Of a stretch of DNA of 15,640 nucleotides, positions 1 to 7,431 are shown in pieces. The stretch's first letter is position 1. Each line of letters opens with the position of its first letter. Where the stretch lies: the NCBI GenBank assembly GCA_014763515.1, contig JACXVH010000030.1, forward strand, positions 1 to 15,640. Direction: 5' to 3'. The position numbers and the translations under genes are program-made. Source of the stretch: Flavobacteriaceae bacterium. GTDB lineage: Bacteria; Bacteroidota; Bacteroidia; Flavobacteriales; Flavobacteriaceae. The notes beneath the pieces are model-generated. The model made no database searches. It saw nothing but the letters and a program-made list of their open reading frames with translations, and had not been told where the DNA came from.

Positions 1-294
1 GTTGGTATGATTCCTGGTGCTGGAAAAGCATTGAAAGATGTTGAAATTGAAGACGATGCTTTTAAACATATCGAGGCCATTATTCATTCAATGACGCCTT
101 CTGAAAGAAGTAAACCTTCAATTATTGATGGCAAACGTAAAATGAGAATTGCAAAAGGTTCTGGTACTAAGGTGGAACAAGTGAATCAATTAATGAAACA
201 GTTCGACCAAATGAGCAAGATGATGAAGATGATGCAAGGTGGTGCAGGAAAGAACATGATGCGAATGATGGGTGGAATGAAAGGAATGAGATAA
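1..294 (+). CDS. ffh: Signal recognition particle GTPase Ffh, C-terminal M domain (5' partial)
   Basis: Only the last 97 codons are in the window; the frame is open from base 1 and the gene begins upstream. Ffh binds 4.5S RNA and signal sequences of nascent membrane proteins and docks them to FtsY at the inner membrane. The visible part is the M domain. It starts just after the GMIPG-type loop, carries the SMTPSERSKP segment and the RNA-binding helix-turn-helix with the RIAKGSGTKVEQVNQLMKQF-type signature (about residues 49-68 of the visible part), and ends in a Met-rich tail (MSKMMKMM, MMRMMGGMKGM) that is typical of the hydrophobic signal-sequence groove. Length and ending are normal. It is followed 6 nt after the stop by a strong terminator and then folD, in the same direction. 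The identification is secure; the NG GTPase domain cannot be judged. Confidence 0.96.
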   Translation, partial: VGMIPGAGKALKDVEIEDDAFKHIEAIIHSMTPSERSKPSIIDGKRKMRIAKGSGTKVEQVNQLMKQFDQMSKMMKMMQGGAGKNMMRMMGGMKGMR

Positions 295-300
295 TATGAT

Positions 301-330
301 AAGACGCGACTATTCGCGTCTTCTTTTTTT
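301..330 (+). terminator. Rho-independent terminator after ffh
   Basis: A perfect 9-bp stem (301-309 pairing with 314-322, containing GACGCG) closes a 4-nt CTAT loop and is followed by C and seven T. It starts six bases after the ffh stop codon. folD begins only 27 nt after the T run, so either some transcripts read through or a folD promoter overlaps the hairpin. Confidence 0.9.
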
Positions 331-357
331 ATAAATAAGCACACAACAAAAAACAAA

Positions 358-1239
358 ATGGTATTATTAGACGGTAAAAAAGTTTCTGAAGACATTAAGA
401 ATGAAATAGCTGCAGAAGTAGCTAAGATGAAAGAGAAAGGCGAAAAAGTTCCCCATCTAGCAGCAGTAATAGTAGGTAATGATGGAGCAAGTTTAACCTA
501 TGTGGGAAGTAAAGTTAAAGCTTGTGAACGCGTAGGTTTTGAATCTACTTTAATTAAAATGCCAAGTACAACTACTGAAATAGAACTTTTAAAGAAGATA
601 AAAGAACTTAATGAAAATGACGATATTGATGGGTTTATTGTTCAGCTTCCTTTGCCAAAACAAATTGATACACAAAAAATATTAATGGCTATTGATCCAA
701 GTAAAGATGTAGATGGTTTCCATCCAGAAAACTTTGGAAAAATGGCTTTAGATATGAGTACTTTTATTCCGGCTACTCCTTTTGGAATTTTAGAACTTCT
801 TGAGAGATATAATGTTGAAACAAATGGTAAGCACACTGTAGTTATTGGTCGTAGTCATATTGTTGGCCGTCCAATGAGTATTTTAATGGGAAGAAAAGGT
901 TTTCCTGGAAATTCTACAGTAACACTTACACATAGTCACACAAAAAACATTAATCAAATAACAACTCAGGCAGATATTATTATAACAGCTTTAGGTGTTC
1001 CAAATTATTTAAAAGCGGAAATGGTTAAAGATGATGTTGTTATAATAGACGTAGGAATTACTCGTGTTGCTGATGAAACCTCTGAAAAAGGTTACAAAAT
1101 TACAGGAGATGTAGATTTTGAAAATGTTTTGAAAAAAGCTTCTTATATTACTCCAGTTCCCGGTGGCGTTGGGCCAATGACTATAGCGATGTTGTTGAAA
1201 AATACATTATTAGCAAGAGAAGGAAGAAAACTAAAATAA
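358..1239 (+). CDS. folD: Bifunctional methylenetetrahydrofolate dehydrogenase / methenyltetrahydrofolate cyclohydrolase FolD
   Basis: FolD interconverts 5,10-methylene-THF, 5,10-methenyl-THF and 10-formyl-THF in the cytoplasm, with NADP as the usual cofactor. It supplies one-carbon units for purines and formyl-Met. The 293-residue protein is complete; the E. coli enzyme has 288. Visible signatures are the active-site Y48-x3-K52 (TYVGSK), Q96 in VQLPLP, D119 in DVDGFHPEN, the nucleotide-binding loop VIGRSHIVGRPMS (about 162-174) and the C-terminal PVPGGVGPMT (about 263-272). The start ATG is preceded by an A-rich leader (ACAACAAAAAACAAA), the usual arrangement in Bacteroidota. It follows the ffh terminator by 27 nt and converges on the minus-strand small gene through a shared inverted repeat. 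No consensus promoter is evident between the ffh terminator and this start. Confidence 0.97.
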   Translation: MVLLDGKKVSEDIKNEIAAEVAKMKEKGEKVPHLAAVIVGNDGASLTYVGSKVKACERVGFESTLIKMPSTTTEIELLKKIKELNENDDIDGFIVQLPLPKQIDTQKILMAIDPSKDVDGFHPENFGKMALDMSTFIPATPFGILELLERYNVETNGKHTVVIGRSHIVGRPMSILMGRKGFPGNSTVTLTHSHTKNINQITTQADIIITALGVPNYLKAEMVKDDVVIIDVGITRVADETSEKGYKITGDVDFENVLKKASYITPVPGGVGPMTIAMLLKNTLLAREGRKLK

Positions 1240-1260
1240 ATAATTATGATATAATGATAA

Positions 1261-1303
1261 ATAATAAAAAAAGCGTTGAAATTTTCAACGCTTTTTTTAT
1301 TAT
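1261..1303. terminator. Bidirectional terminator between folD and the convergent small gene
   Basis: A perfect 20-bp inverted repeat (1261-1280 and 1284-1303) with a 3-nt centre. The GC-containing core is AGCGTTGA/TCAACGCT, flanked by A7 on one side and T7 on the other, so it can terminate transcription in both directions. Its right arm contains the stop codon (1300-1302) of the minus-strand 68-residue gene. Confidence 0.9.
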
Positions 1304-1506
1304 TTAGATTCTTTAATCGAATTTCTTTTATTTAAAATGTAAAGGATAAATGTAATTCCTAAAACAGCTAACCAAATTAAATAAGAATTAATAGGTGCAG
1401 CAGGTGGGTCCCCATCAGCAGGCGGATCAACAGGTTGAGCATTGCTCAAGAAACTAAAAAGTGTTACAAATACAGTAACATAAATCTTTAAAATATTAGA
1501 TTTCAT
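1300..1506 (-). CDS. Small secreted/membrane-anchored protein, PID-CTERM-like architecture
   Basis: This 68-residue protein has a clear three-part design. Residues 1-23 form an N-terminal signal peptide with cleavage expected near NAQ. A short Pro/Asp/Gly linker (PVDPPADGDPPAAPIN, about 25-40) follows, then one transmembrane helix (about 42-59) and a basic tail (NKRNSIKESK). This resembles the many small Flavobacteriia proteins that end in a PID/PIN motif, a hydrophobic helix and a basic tail, which I recall being called PID-CTERM; the assignment is from memory of the pattern. If correct, the C-terminus would be a sorting or anchoring signal and the mature peptide would be only the acidic Pro-rich linker plus anchor. 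It lies 64 nt downstream of prfC on the same strand, with no hairpin terminator between, so it may be co-transcribed. Its stop codon lies within the shared bidirectional terminator. The function is unknown. Confidence 0.75.
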   Translation of the reverse strand: MKSNILKIYVTVFVTLFSFLSNAQPVDPPADGDPPAAPINSYLIWLAVLGITFILYILNKRNSIKESK

Positions 1507-1570
1507 AATAATTATTTAATCATTTTAGGTTAAGCCAGATTTTAATTTAGGGTACAAGTATATGAAAAAA

Positions 1571-3064
1571 TTATTTAGTTTGAAAATCAGACGTAAAAAA
1601 TAATTTAACACTTGGATATTTTTGTTGAGTCATCTGAATTGAAAACTCACTATCTGCTAGAAATACTAATTGTCCGTGCTTGTCATGACCTAAAAACTTT
1701 TGTTTTACACGCTTGAATTCAGCAAATTCTTCGTTTTTGGGATCATCAGCTTTTACCCAACATGCTTTATGTGCTGGAAAATTTTCATAACTACATTTAG
1801 CACCATATTCATGTTCTAAACGATATTGAATTACTTCATACTGAAGCGCTCCAACAGTTCCAATAACTTTTCTTCCATTCATTTCTAAAGTAAACAACTG
1901 AGCAACTCCTTCATCCATTAATTGATCTATCCCTTTTTCTAATTGTTTAGCTTTCATTGGGTCAGCATTATTAATGTATCTAAAATGTTCTGGAGAAAAA
2001 CTTGGTATTCCTTTGAAGTTCATTATTTCTCCTTCGGTTAATGTATCGCCAATTTTAAAGTTTCCTGTATCATGAAGACCAACAATGTCACCTGCATATG
2101 AGATGTCAACAATTTCTTTTTTCTCTGCAAAAAAGGCATTCGGACTTGAGAATTTTAATTTTTTTCCATGTCTAACATGTAAATATGGAGTGTTTCTTTC
2201 AAATGTACCCGAAACAATTTTTACAAACGCTAATCTTGGTTGTGGCGCAATTTCAATAAAACAATCTAATAGTTCTCTCACTCCAAAATTATTTAAAGCC
2301 GAACCAAAGAAAACAGGTTGTAATGCTCCTTTTAAGTAAGCTTCTCTATCAAAACTTGGATAAATTTCAGTAACTAATTCTAGTTCTTCACGAAGTTTGT
2401 TAGCGTGTTTTTGACCAACAATCTTATCTAATTCTGGATTATTTACGTCATCAAAAGCGATAGTTTCTTCAATATCTTTACGGCTATCTCCGGTAAATAA
2501 GTTGATGTTCTTTTCCCAAATATTATAAATTCCCTTAAAATCGTAACCCATACCAATTGGGAAACTTAAAGGAGTAACATTTAGCTTAAGTTTTTGTTCA
2601 ACTTCATCTAATAAATCAAAAGCATCTTTACCCTCACGGTCTAGTTTGTTGATGAAAACAATCATAGGAATGTTTCGCATTCTACAAACTTCAACCAATT
2701 TTTCAGTTTGCTCCTCAACACCTTTAGCAACATCAATTACAACTATAACGCTATCAACAGCAGTTAAAGTTCTATAAGTATCTTCGGCAAAATCTTTGTG
2801 ACCAGGAGTATCAAGAATATTAATTTTTTTATCTTGATAGTTAAAAGCTAATACCGAAGTTGCAACAGAGATTCCTCTTTGGCGCTCAATTTCCATAAAA
2901 TCGGAAGTAGCTCCTTTTTTAATTTTATTGCTTTTTACTGCTCCCGCTTCCTGAATTGCACCACCAAATAATAATAATTTTTCAGTTAGTGTAGTTTTAC
3001 CAGCATCGGGGTGAGATATAATACCAAAGGTTCGTCTTTTTGCAATTTCGTCTTTAAAACTCAT
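1571..3064 (-). CDS. prfC: Peptide chain release factor 3 (RF3) with an internal in-frame deletion
   Basis: RF3 is a ribosomal GTPase that recycles RF1/RF2 after peptide release. The G domain is intact: G1 SHPDAGKTT (17-25), DTPGH (85-89) and NKLD (139-142), plus the RF3-typical ERQRGIS (60-66) and EDTYRTLTAVD. The C-terminal RF3 domain is also recognisable to the end. At 497 residues it is about 32 shorter than E. coli RF3 (529), and the shortfall is in one place: APQPR (to R277) runs straight into LAFVKIVSG (from L278). The segment expected between them, containing the family-diagnostic FKIxANMDPKHRDR motif that opens domain II, is absent. Without that strand the second beta-barrel should not fold normally, so the product may be non-functional unless this is an assembly error. 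The start ATG follows a consensus promoter closely. The small membrane protein gene lies downstream. Confidence 0.92.
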   Translation of the reverse strand: MSFKDEIAKRRTFGIISHPDAGKTTLTEKLLLFGGAIQEAGAVKSNKIKKGATSDFMEIERQRGISVATSVLAFNYQDKKINILDTPGHKDFAEDTYRTLTAVDSVIVVIDVAKGVEEQTEKLVEVCRMRNIPMIVFINKLDREGKDAFDLLDEVEQKLKLNVTPLSFPIGMGYDFKGIYNIWEKNINLFTGDSRKDIEETIAFDDVNNPELDKIVGQKHANKLREELELVTEIYPSFDREAYLKGALQPVFFGSALNNFGVRELLDCFIEIAPQPRLAFVKIVSGTFERNTPYLHVRHGKKLKFSSPNAFFAEKKEIVDISYAGDIVGLHDTGNFKIGDTLTEGEIMNFKGIPSFSPEHFRYINNADPMKAKQLEKGIDQLMDEGVAQLFTLEMNGRKVIGTVGALQYEVIQYRLEHEYGAKCSYENFPAHKACWVKADDPKNEEFAEFKRVKQKFLGHDKHGQLVFLADSEFSIQMTQQKYPSVKLFFTSDFQTK

Positions 3065-3086
3065 TTTCGTTTTTTTAATTCGGGTG

Positions 3087-3118
3087 CAAAATTACTCATA
3101 ATTATCAGTTTTAAAAAA
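3087..3118 (-). promoter_or_regulatory. Bacteroidota-type promoter of prfC
   Basis: On the minus strand TAATTTTG (3094-3087) matches the -7 consensus TAnnTTTG exactly. A T-rich block (TTTTTT, 3118-3113) lies 18 nt upstream where the TTG-type -33 element is expected, though the G is missing. Predicted initiation leaves a leader of roughly 15-20 nt before the prfC ATG at 3064. Confidence 0.55.
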
Positions 3119-3173
3119 CTTTATCTAGAATCAAAAGAGATAAATAAATAAAAACTAAAACTATTGTTAATTG

Positions 3174-3204
3174 TTTTGTTTTTATTCTCTAATTATTACA
3201 TTTG
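3174..3204 (+). promoter_or_regulatory. Bacteroidota-type promoter of the chaperone operon
   Basis: TTTTG (3174-3178) and TACATTTG (3197-3204) match the -33 TTTG and -7 TAnnTTTG elements, with 18 nt between them. Transcription should start near 3210. That rules out the longer reading frame beginning at 3164 and supports translation from the ATG at 3230, after an A-rich leader (CAACAAAAACTCAAAAAA). Confidence 0.7.
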
Positions 3205-3229
3205 TAAATTGCAACAAAAACTCAAAAAA

Positions 3230-5191
3230 ATGAAAAAACATAACCTAGTATTATTAGTATTAGTTTTATTTTCAACGCAATTGTTTTCTCAAAAAGCACT
3301 TTTTAAAATTGATGATAGACCTTTTTATACTGATGAGTTTTTAAGGGTTTATAATAAAAACTTAGATCTAGTAAAAGATGAATCTCAAAAAGATTTAAAT
3401 GCTTATCTAGATCTTTACATAGGTTATAAATTAAAAGTAGAGAAAGCTAAAAAATTAGGTTTACAAAACGAAGAAAAATATATAGGAGAGTTAAATTCAT
3501 ATAGAACTCAACTTGCTAAAACATATTTAAATGATGTAAAAGTTACTAAACAACTTGTTGATGAGGCTTATGATAGAATGAAACAAGAGGTAAAAGCATC
3601 ACATATTTTAGTTCTAATTAAAGATGGCGCTTTACCAAAAGATACTTTAGATTCATACAAAAGGATTTTCGATTTAAGAAATAGAATTTTAAAAGGTGAA
3701 AAGTTCGAAGATGTAGCAAAAAAATTCTCTGAAGATCCTTCAGCAAAAACAAATGGTGGCGATTTAGGTTATTTTTCGGCTTTCAAAATGGTTTATCCAT
3801 TCGAAAATGAAGCCTTCAATACGCCTGTTGGTGGAATTTCAAAAATTTTCAGAACACGTTTTGGATATCACTTTTTAAAAGTTGAAGACAAAAGACCAAA
3901 TAGAGGCGAAGTAACGGTTGCACATATTATGTTATTGAATCCAAAAGATGCAAATCCTGAAAAAGAAGCAGAAGTTAAAAATACAATTGACGATATTTAT
4001 AAAAAACTACAACAAGGTGAAAGTTTTGAAGCTTTAGCAAATCAATTTTCTGACGATAAATCTACTTCTACAAACGGTGGAAAATTGCAACGTTTTGCTT
4101 CGGGACAATTAACTTCGCAAGAGTTTGAAGATGTTGCATTTTCCTTAAAAGAAAATGGTGAAATATCTCAACCATTTCAATCACAATTTGGTTGGCATAT
4201 TGTAAAATTAATCGACAAATTTCCAGTAAAATCTTTCGAAGAAATTCAGTCTGACCTTGAAAATAAAGTTAAAAAAGACGAGCGCTCTATTTTAATTACA
4301 AATTCTTTAGCTAAAAAATTACTATCAAAATATTCGATAGAGAAAAACAATAAATTGTATGCTCAAGTTGTTAAGGCGGTTTCAGAAGATTTTTATAAAC
4401 AATCTTGGGAAAGACCAACAGATGTAAAAAGTTTTAATGAATCTTTGTTAACAATTGATAAGAAGAAAAAATTCTCAGCAAACGACTTTTTAGAGTTTGT
4501 GGAATCACAACAAAAATTACACGTTCAAACACGTCCAGTAACTACTTTAGTAGATGAATTATATGAAAAATGGTTCGAAAATGAATTATTAAAATATTAC
4601 GACGACAATTTAGAAAATGAAATTCCAGAGTTTAGATATGTAATGGATGAATACAGAGACGGGCTTTTATTGTTCGACTTAATGGAAAAAGAAATTTGGG
4701 ATAAAGCAAAAACAGATAGTATTGGTCTTGAAAAATTCTATAACATGAATAAGGCTAATTATATGTGGAAAAAGCGTTACGATGTAGATATTTATTCTTC
4801 AACAGATGAAAAAATAGTTGCTAAAGCGCAAAATTATATCAAGAAAGGAAAGTCTATCGAATACATTAAAGAGAAGTTAAATAAAGATGGTAAAGTAAAT
4901 ATTATGGTAAAATCGGGTCTTTATGAAGAAGATTATGATGTTTTACCAGAACTAAAACCAACTAAAAAAGGAACTACAGATATTGTTAAAAAAGGAGAAT
5001 ATTTCTTTGTTGTAAATGTGAAAGAAATTAAGCCAGAAACAACTAAAACTATTGAAGAATGTAAAGGTAAATTGATAAGTGATTACCAACAATATTTGGA
5101 AAACAATTGGGTTTCTGATCTTAAAAAAGAATTCAAAGTTTCGGTAGATGATACTGTTTTTGACGAAGTTAAAAGTCAAGTAAAAAAATAA
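3230..5191 (+). CDS. Periplasmic peptidyl-prolyl isomerase/chaperone with two parvulin domains (SurA/PpiD-like), 653 aa
   Basis: First gene of a three-gene chaperone set that should help unfolded outer-membrane proteins cross the periplasm. The ATG at 3230 was chosen over an in-frame ATG at 3164 because it begins a proper signal peptide (MKKHNLVLLVLVLFSTQLFSQ) and lies downstream of the predicted transcription start. An N-terminal chaperone helix region (about 25-118) is followed by two PpiC/parvulin domains. The first runs about 121-218, with VKASHILV, NGGDLGYFS and FGYHFLKV; the second about 228-328, with VAHIMLL, NGGKLQRF and FGWHIVKL. The long C-terminal half (about 330-653) is helical and Lys/Glu-rich; I recognise no further domain there. 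There is no lipobox cysteine and no second membrane segment, so it is predicted to be soluble and periplasmic. Its stop codon overlaps the next start by one base (TAATG), indicating translational coupling. Confidence 0.9.
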   Translation: MKKHNLVLLVLVLFSTQLFSQKALFKIDDRPFYTDEFLRVYNKNLDLVKDESQKDLNAYLDLYIGYKLKVEKAKKLGLQNEEKYIGELNSYRTQLAKTYLNDVKVTKQLVDEAYDRMKQEVKASHILVLIKDGALPKDTLDSYKRIFDLRNRILKGEKFEDVAKKFSEDPSAKTNGGDLGYFSAFKMVYPFENEAFNTPVGGISKIFRTRFGYHFLKVEDKRPNRGEVTVAHIMLLNPKDANPEKEAEVKNTIDDIYKKLQQGESFEALANQFSDDKSTSTNGGKLQRFASGQLTSQEFEDVAFSLKENGEISQPFQSQFGWHIVKLIDKFPVKSFEEIQSDLENKVKKDERSILITNSLAKKLLSKYSIEKNNKLYAQVVKAVSEDFYKQSWERPTDVKSFNESLLTIDKKKKFSANDFLEFVESQQKLHVQTRPVTTLVDELYEKWFENELLKYYDDNLENEIPEFRYVMDEYRDGLLLFDLMEKEIWDKAKTDSIGLEKFYNMNKANYMWKKRYDVDIYSSTDEKIVAKAQNYIKKGKSIEYIKEKLNKDGKVNIMVKSGLYEEDYDVLPELKPTKKGTTDIVKKGEYFFVVNVKEIKPETTKTIEECKGKLISDYQQYLENNWVSDLKKEFKVSVDDTVFDEVKSQVKK

Positions 5192-6039
5192 TGAAGAAGT
5201 TTTTAATCGCTACAATTATTTTATCTTTCGTTTCTTGTGAGTATTTCAAAAAACCACAAGAACCTAAAGCTGTGGCGAGAGTTGGTGACCAATTTTTATA
5301 TCAAGAAGATATTCAAAATTTAGTACCAAAAGGAACTTCAAAAAAAGATAGTATTGCTATTGTAAAAGCTTTTATTGATAATTGGGCAACACAAAAAATA
5401 CTTCTTGAAGCAGCCGAAAAAAATTTGAATGATGATCAAATTGAAGAGTTTAACGTTTTAATTGATCAGTATAAAACCGATTTATATACAAGAGCCTACT
5501 TAGAACAACTTGTAGTGCGACAAATTGATACAGTTGTTTCAGACGCTCAAATAAATGAGTATTATGAAGCTAACAAGCAATTTTTTAAAAATTCTAGCGA
5601 ACTGGTAAAACTACGTTATATTAATTTAGTTAAAGAAAATCCAAAATTTGATAAAATTAAAACAAAGTTTAGTTCCTTTACACCCAGAGATAAAAAAGAA
5701 CTAGCCGATTTAGCTGTTCAATTTAAAAGTTATGCATTTAACGATTCGGTTTGGGTAGATATTAATCAAGTTTATGAAAAACTACCTTTTATTAATGCCG
5801 ACAATAAAGCACAATATATAAGCGATGGAATAAACTATCAATATCCAGATTCTACAACGGTTTGGTTGGTTAAAGTTAAACAAGTTTTACCTAAAGATAG
5901 TCCAACACCATTACAATTTGTAAAACCTACAATTAAACAAGTAATTATTAACAAAAGAAAATTAGAATTAATACAAAAGCTGCAAAAGGAAATTACTGAT
6001 GACGCGATTAAAGATGATAAATATGAAATTTATAAATAA
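5191..6039 (+). CDS. Lipoprotein with SurA-N-like region, degenerate peptidyl-prolyl isomerase homologue, 282 aa
   Basis: The N-terminus MKKFLIATIILSFVSC followed by EYFKKP is a lipoprotein signal with C16 as the predicted lipidated residue, although position -3 is Phe instead of the usual Leu. The next part (VARVGDQFLYQEDIQ, then an alpha-helical WATQKILLEAAEKNL region, about 29-72) resembles the N-terminal chaperone region of SurA/PpiC-type isomerases. Where a parvulin domain would follow (about 130-235), only a loose echo remains (VKLRYINLV). The NGG and FGxHI signatures present in both neighbours are missing, so isomerase activity is doubtful and a holdase or scaffold role is more likely. 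I see no acidic or Lys-acidic surface-export signal after the Cys, so it probably faces the periplasm. It is coupled to the upstream gene by a one-base overlap and to the next gene by a 17-nt overlap. Confidence 0.85.
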   Translation: MKKFLIATIILSFVSCEYFKKPQEPKAVARVGDQFLYQEDIQNLVPKGTSKKDSIAIVKAFIDNWATQKILLEAAEKNLNDDQIEEFNVLIDQYKTDLYTRAYLEQLVVRQIDTVVSDAQINEYYEANKQFFKNSSELVKLRYINLVKENPKFDKIKTKFSSFTPRDKKELADLAVQFKSYAFNDSVWVDINQVYEKLPFINADNKAQYISDGINYQYPDSTTVWLVKVKQVLPKDSPTPLQFVKPTIKQVIINKRKLELIQKLQKEITDDAIKDDKYEIYK

Positions 6040-7372
6040 ATTATTTGCCCTTACCTTTTTATTTACAACTATTGCAATTGCTCAACCTAAGAAAACTAAA
6101 ATCGATGGAGTTATTGGAGTTGTAGGAGAATATGTAATTTTAGACTCTGATATTGACTTAGAATACATTCAATTAAAAGCACAAGGAGTAGATATTAAAA
6201 ATATTACACGTTGCGAACTTTTTGGAAAATCTCTTGAAGATAAGTTATATGCTCACCAAGCTATACAAGATAGTATTGTGGTAACAGATCAAGAAGTTAC
6301 TGATTTCATGAACCAACAAATTGATGCTATGGTAGAGCAAGTAGGTTCAATGGATAAAGTAATTAAGTTTTATAATAAAAAAGACGAAGCTGATTTTAAA
6401 AGTTATTTCTTTGACGTAATTAAAATGAATAAATTAACGTCTCAAATGCAAAAGAAAATTATTGATGAAGTTGAGATTACACCAGAAGAAGTGCGTAATT
6501 TTTTCAAAGAAATTCCAGAAGATGAGAAACCTGTTTTTGGTGCTGAAGTAGAAGTAGCTCAAATCGTTATTAAACCTAAAGTAACAGAAGAAGAACGAAA
6601 AAAAGTTATTGATAAACTAAAGGAAATTCGTCAAGACGTGTTAAACGGTTCTAGTTTCTTTACAAAAGCAGTATTGTTTTCTCAAGATCCAGGCTCTAGT
6701 TCAAATGGTGGTTACTATAAAATGAATCGAAAAACTCCTTTTGTTAAAGAATTTAAAGATGTAGCTTTTAGTTTAAATGAAGGGGAAATTTCAGAACCTT
6801 TCGAAACAGATTTTGGTTTCCATATTATTTATGTTGAAAAAATTAAAGGTCAAGAAATTGAGCTGAGACACATTTTAATTGCACCTAAAGTTTCTAATGA
6901 AGCTGTTGCTGAAGCAAAAGTTGAAGTGGAAAAAATTAGAGAGAAAATTGTTAATGGCGAAATCACTTTTTCAGATGCTGCTAAATCATCATCAGATGAA
7001 AAAGAAACAAAAAATAATGGAGGCGTTTTATTTAATCCTAGAACCATGGAAACTAAGTTCGAGTTAACTAAAATGGATCCAGCTTTATACAACCAAATTG
7101 TTGATTTAAAAGTGGGCGAAATTTCACAACCTATTTACGATCAAGACGAAAGAGGAAATAAATACTATAAAATTCTAACAGTAAATAGTAAACTTCCAGA
7201 GCATAAAGCAGACTATGCTAACGATTATTTAAAAATTAAAGAGTTAGCGCTAAAAGACAAACAAATCAAGGCTATTTCTAAGTGGATGGATGAAAAAATT
7301 CAAGAAACTTATGTAAAAATTGACAAAGAATACCAAGAATGTGATTTTACTAATAACTGGTTGAAAAAATAA
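6023..7372 (+). CDS. surA: Periplasmic chaperone SurA, two parvulin domains, 449 aa
   Basis: SurA binds unfolded beta-barrel proteins in the periplasm and delivers them to the BAM complex; its parvulin domains can isomerise Xaa-Pro bonds. The ATG at 6023 is preferred over in-frame starts at 5999 and 6014 because it begins a clean signal peptide (MKFINKLFALTFLFTTIAIAQ). The order is SurA-N-type: an opening strand IDGVIGVVGEYVILDSDI (about 27-44), a helical chaperone domain to about 165, parvulin 1 at about 175-272 (VAQIVIKPK, SNGGYYKM, FGFHIIYV), parvulin 2 at about 280-385 (LRHILIAPK, NNGGVLFNP), and a helical C-terminal segment. Length is close to E. coli SurA (428). It overlaps the upstream lipoprotein gene by 17 nt and its stop runs into the operon terminator. 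The three genes form one transcription unit from the promoter at 3174-3204. Confidence 0.9.
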   Translation: MKFINKLFALTFLFTTIAIAQPKKTKIDGVIGVVGEYVILDSDIDLEYIQLKAQGVDIKNITRCELFGKSLEDKLYAHQAIQDSIVVTDQEVTDFMNQQIDAMVEQVGSMDKVIKFYNKKDEADFKSYFFDVIKMNKLTSQMQKKIIDEVEITPEEVRNFFKEIPEDEKPVFGAEVEVAQIVIKPKVTEEERKKVIDKLKEIRQDVLNGSSFFTKAVLFSQDPGSSSNGGYYKMNRKTPFVKEFKDVAFSLNEGEISEPFETDFGFHIIYVEKIKGQEIELRHILIAPKVSNEAVAEAKVEVEKIREKIVNGEITFSDAAKSSSDEKETKNNGGVLFNPRTMETKFELTKMDPALYNQIVDLKVGEISQPIYDQDERGNKYYKILTVNSKLPEHKADYANDYLKIKELALKDKQIKAISKWMDEKIQETYVKIDKEYQECDFTNNWLKK

Positions 7373-7403
7373 AAAAAAGCCCTTCATTTGAAGGGCTTTT
7401 TTT
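7372..7403 (+). terminator. Rho-independent terminator after surA
   Basis: GCCCTTC (7379-7385) pairs with GAAGGGC (7390-7396) around an ATTT loop, extended by seven A:T pairs, with a seven-T run at 7397-7403. It directly abuts the surA stop codon. The MoxR gene starts 28 nt after the T run. Confidence 0.9.
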
Positions 7404-7431
7404 ATTAAATTGGTCGTTTAAAAATAAATTT

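Noticed and set aside
3164..3229. An extended N-terminus for the first chaperone starting at 3164
   Set aside because: The predicted -33 and -7 promoter elements lie inside this stretch, and the ATG at 3230 begins a standard signal peptide.
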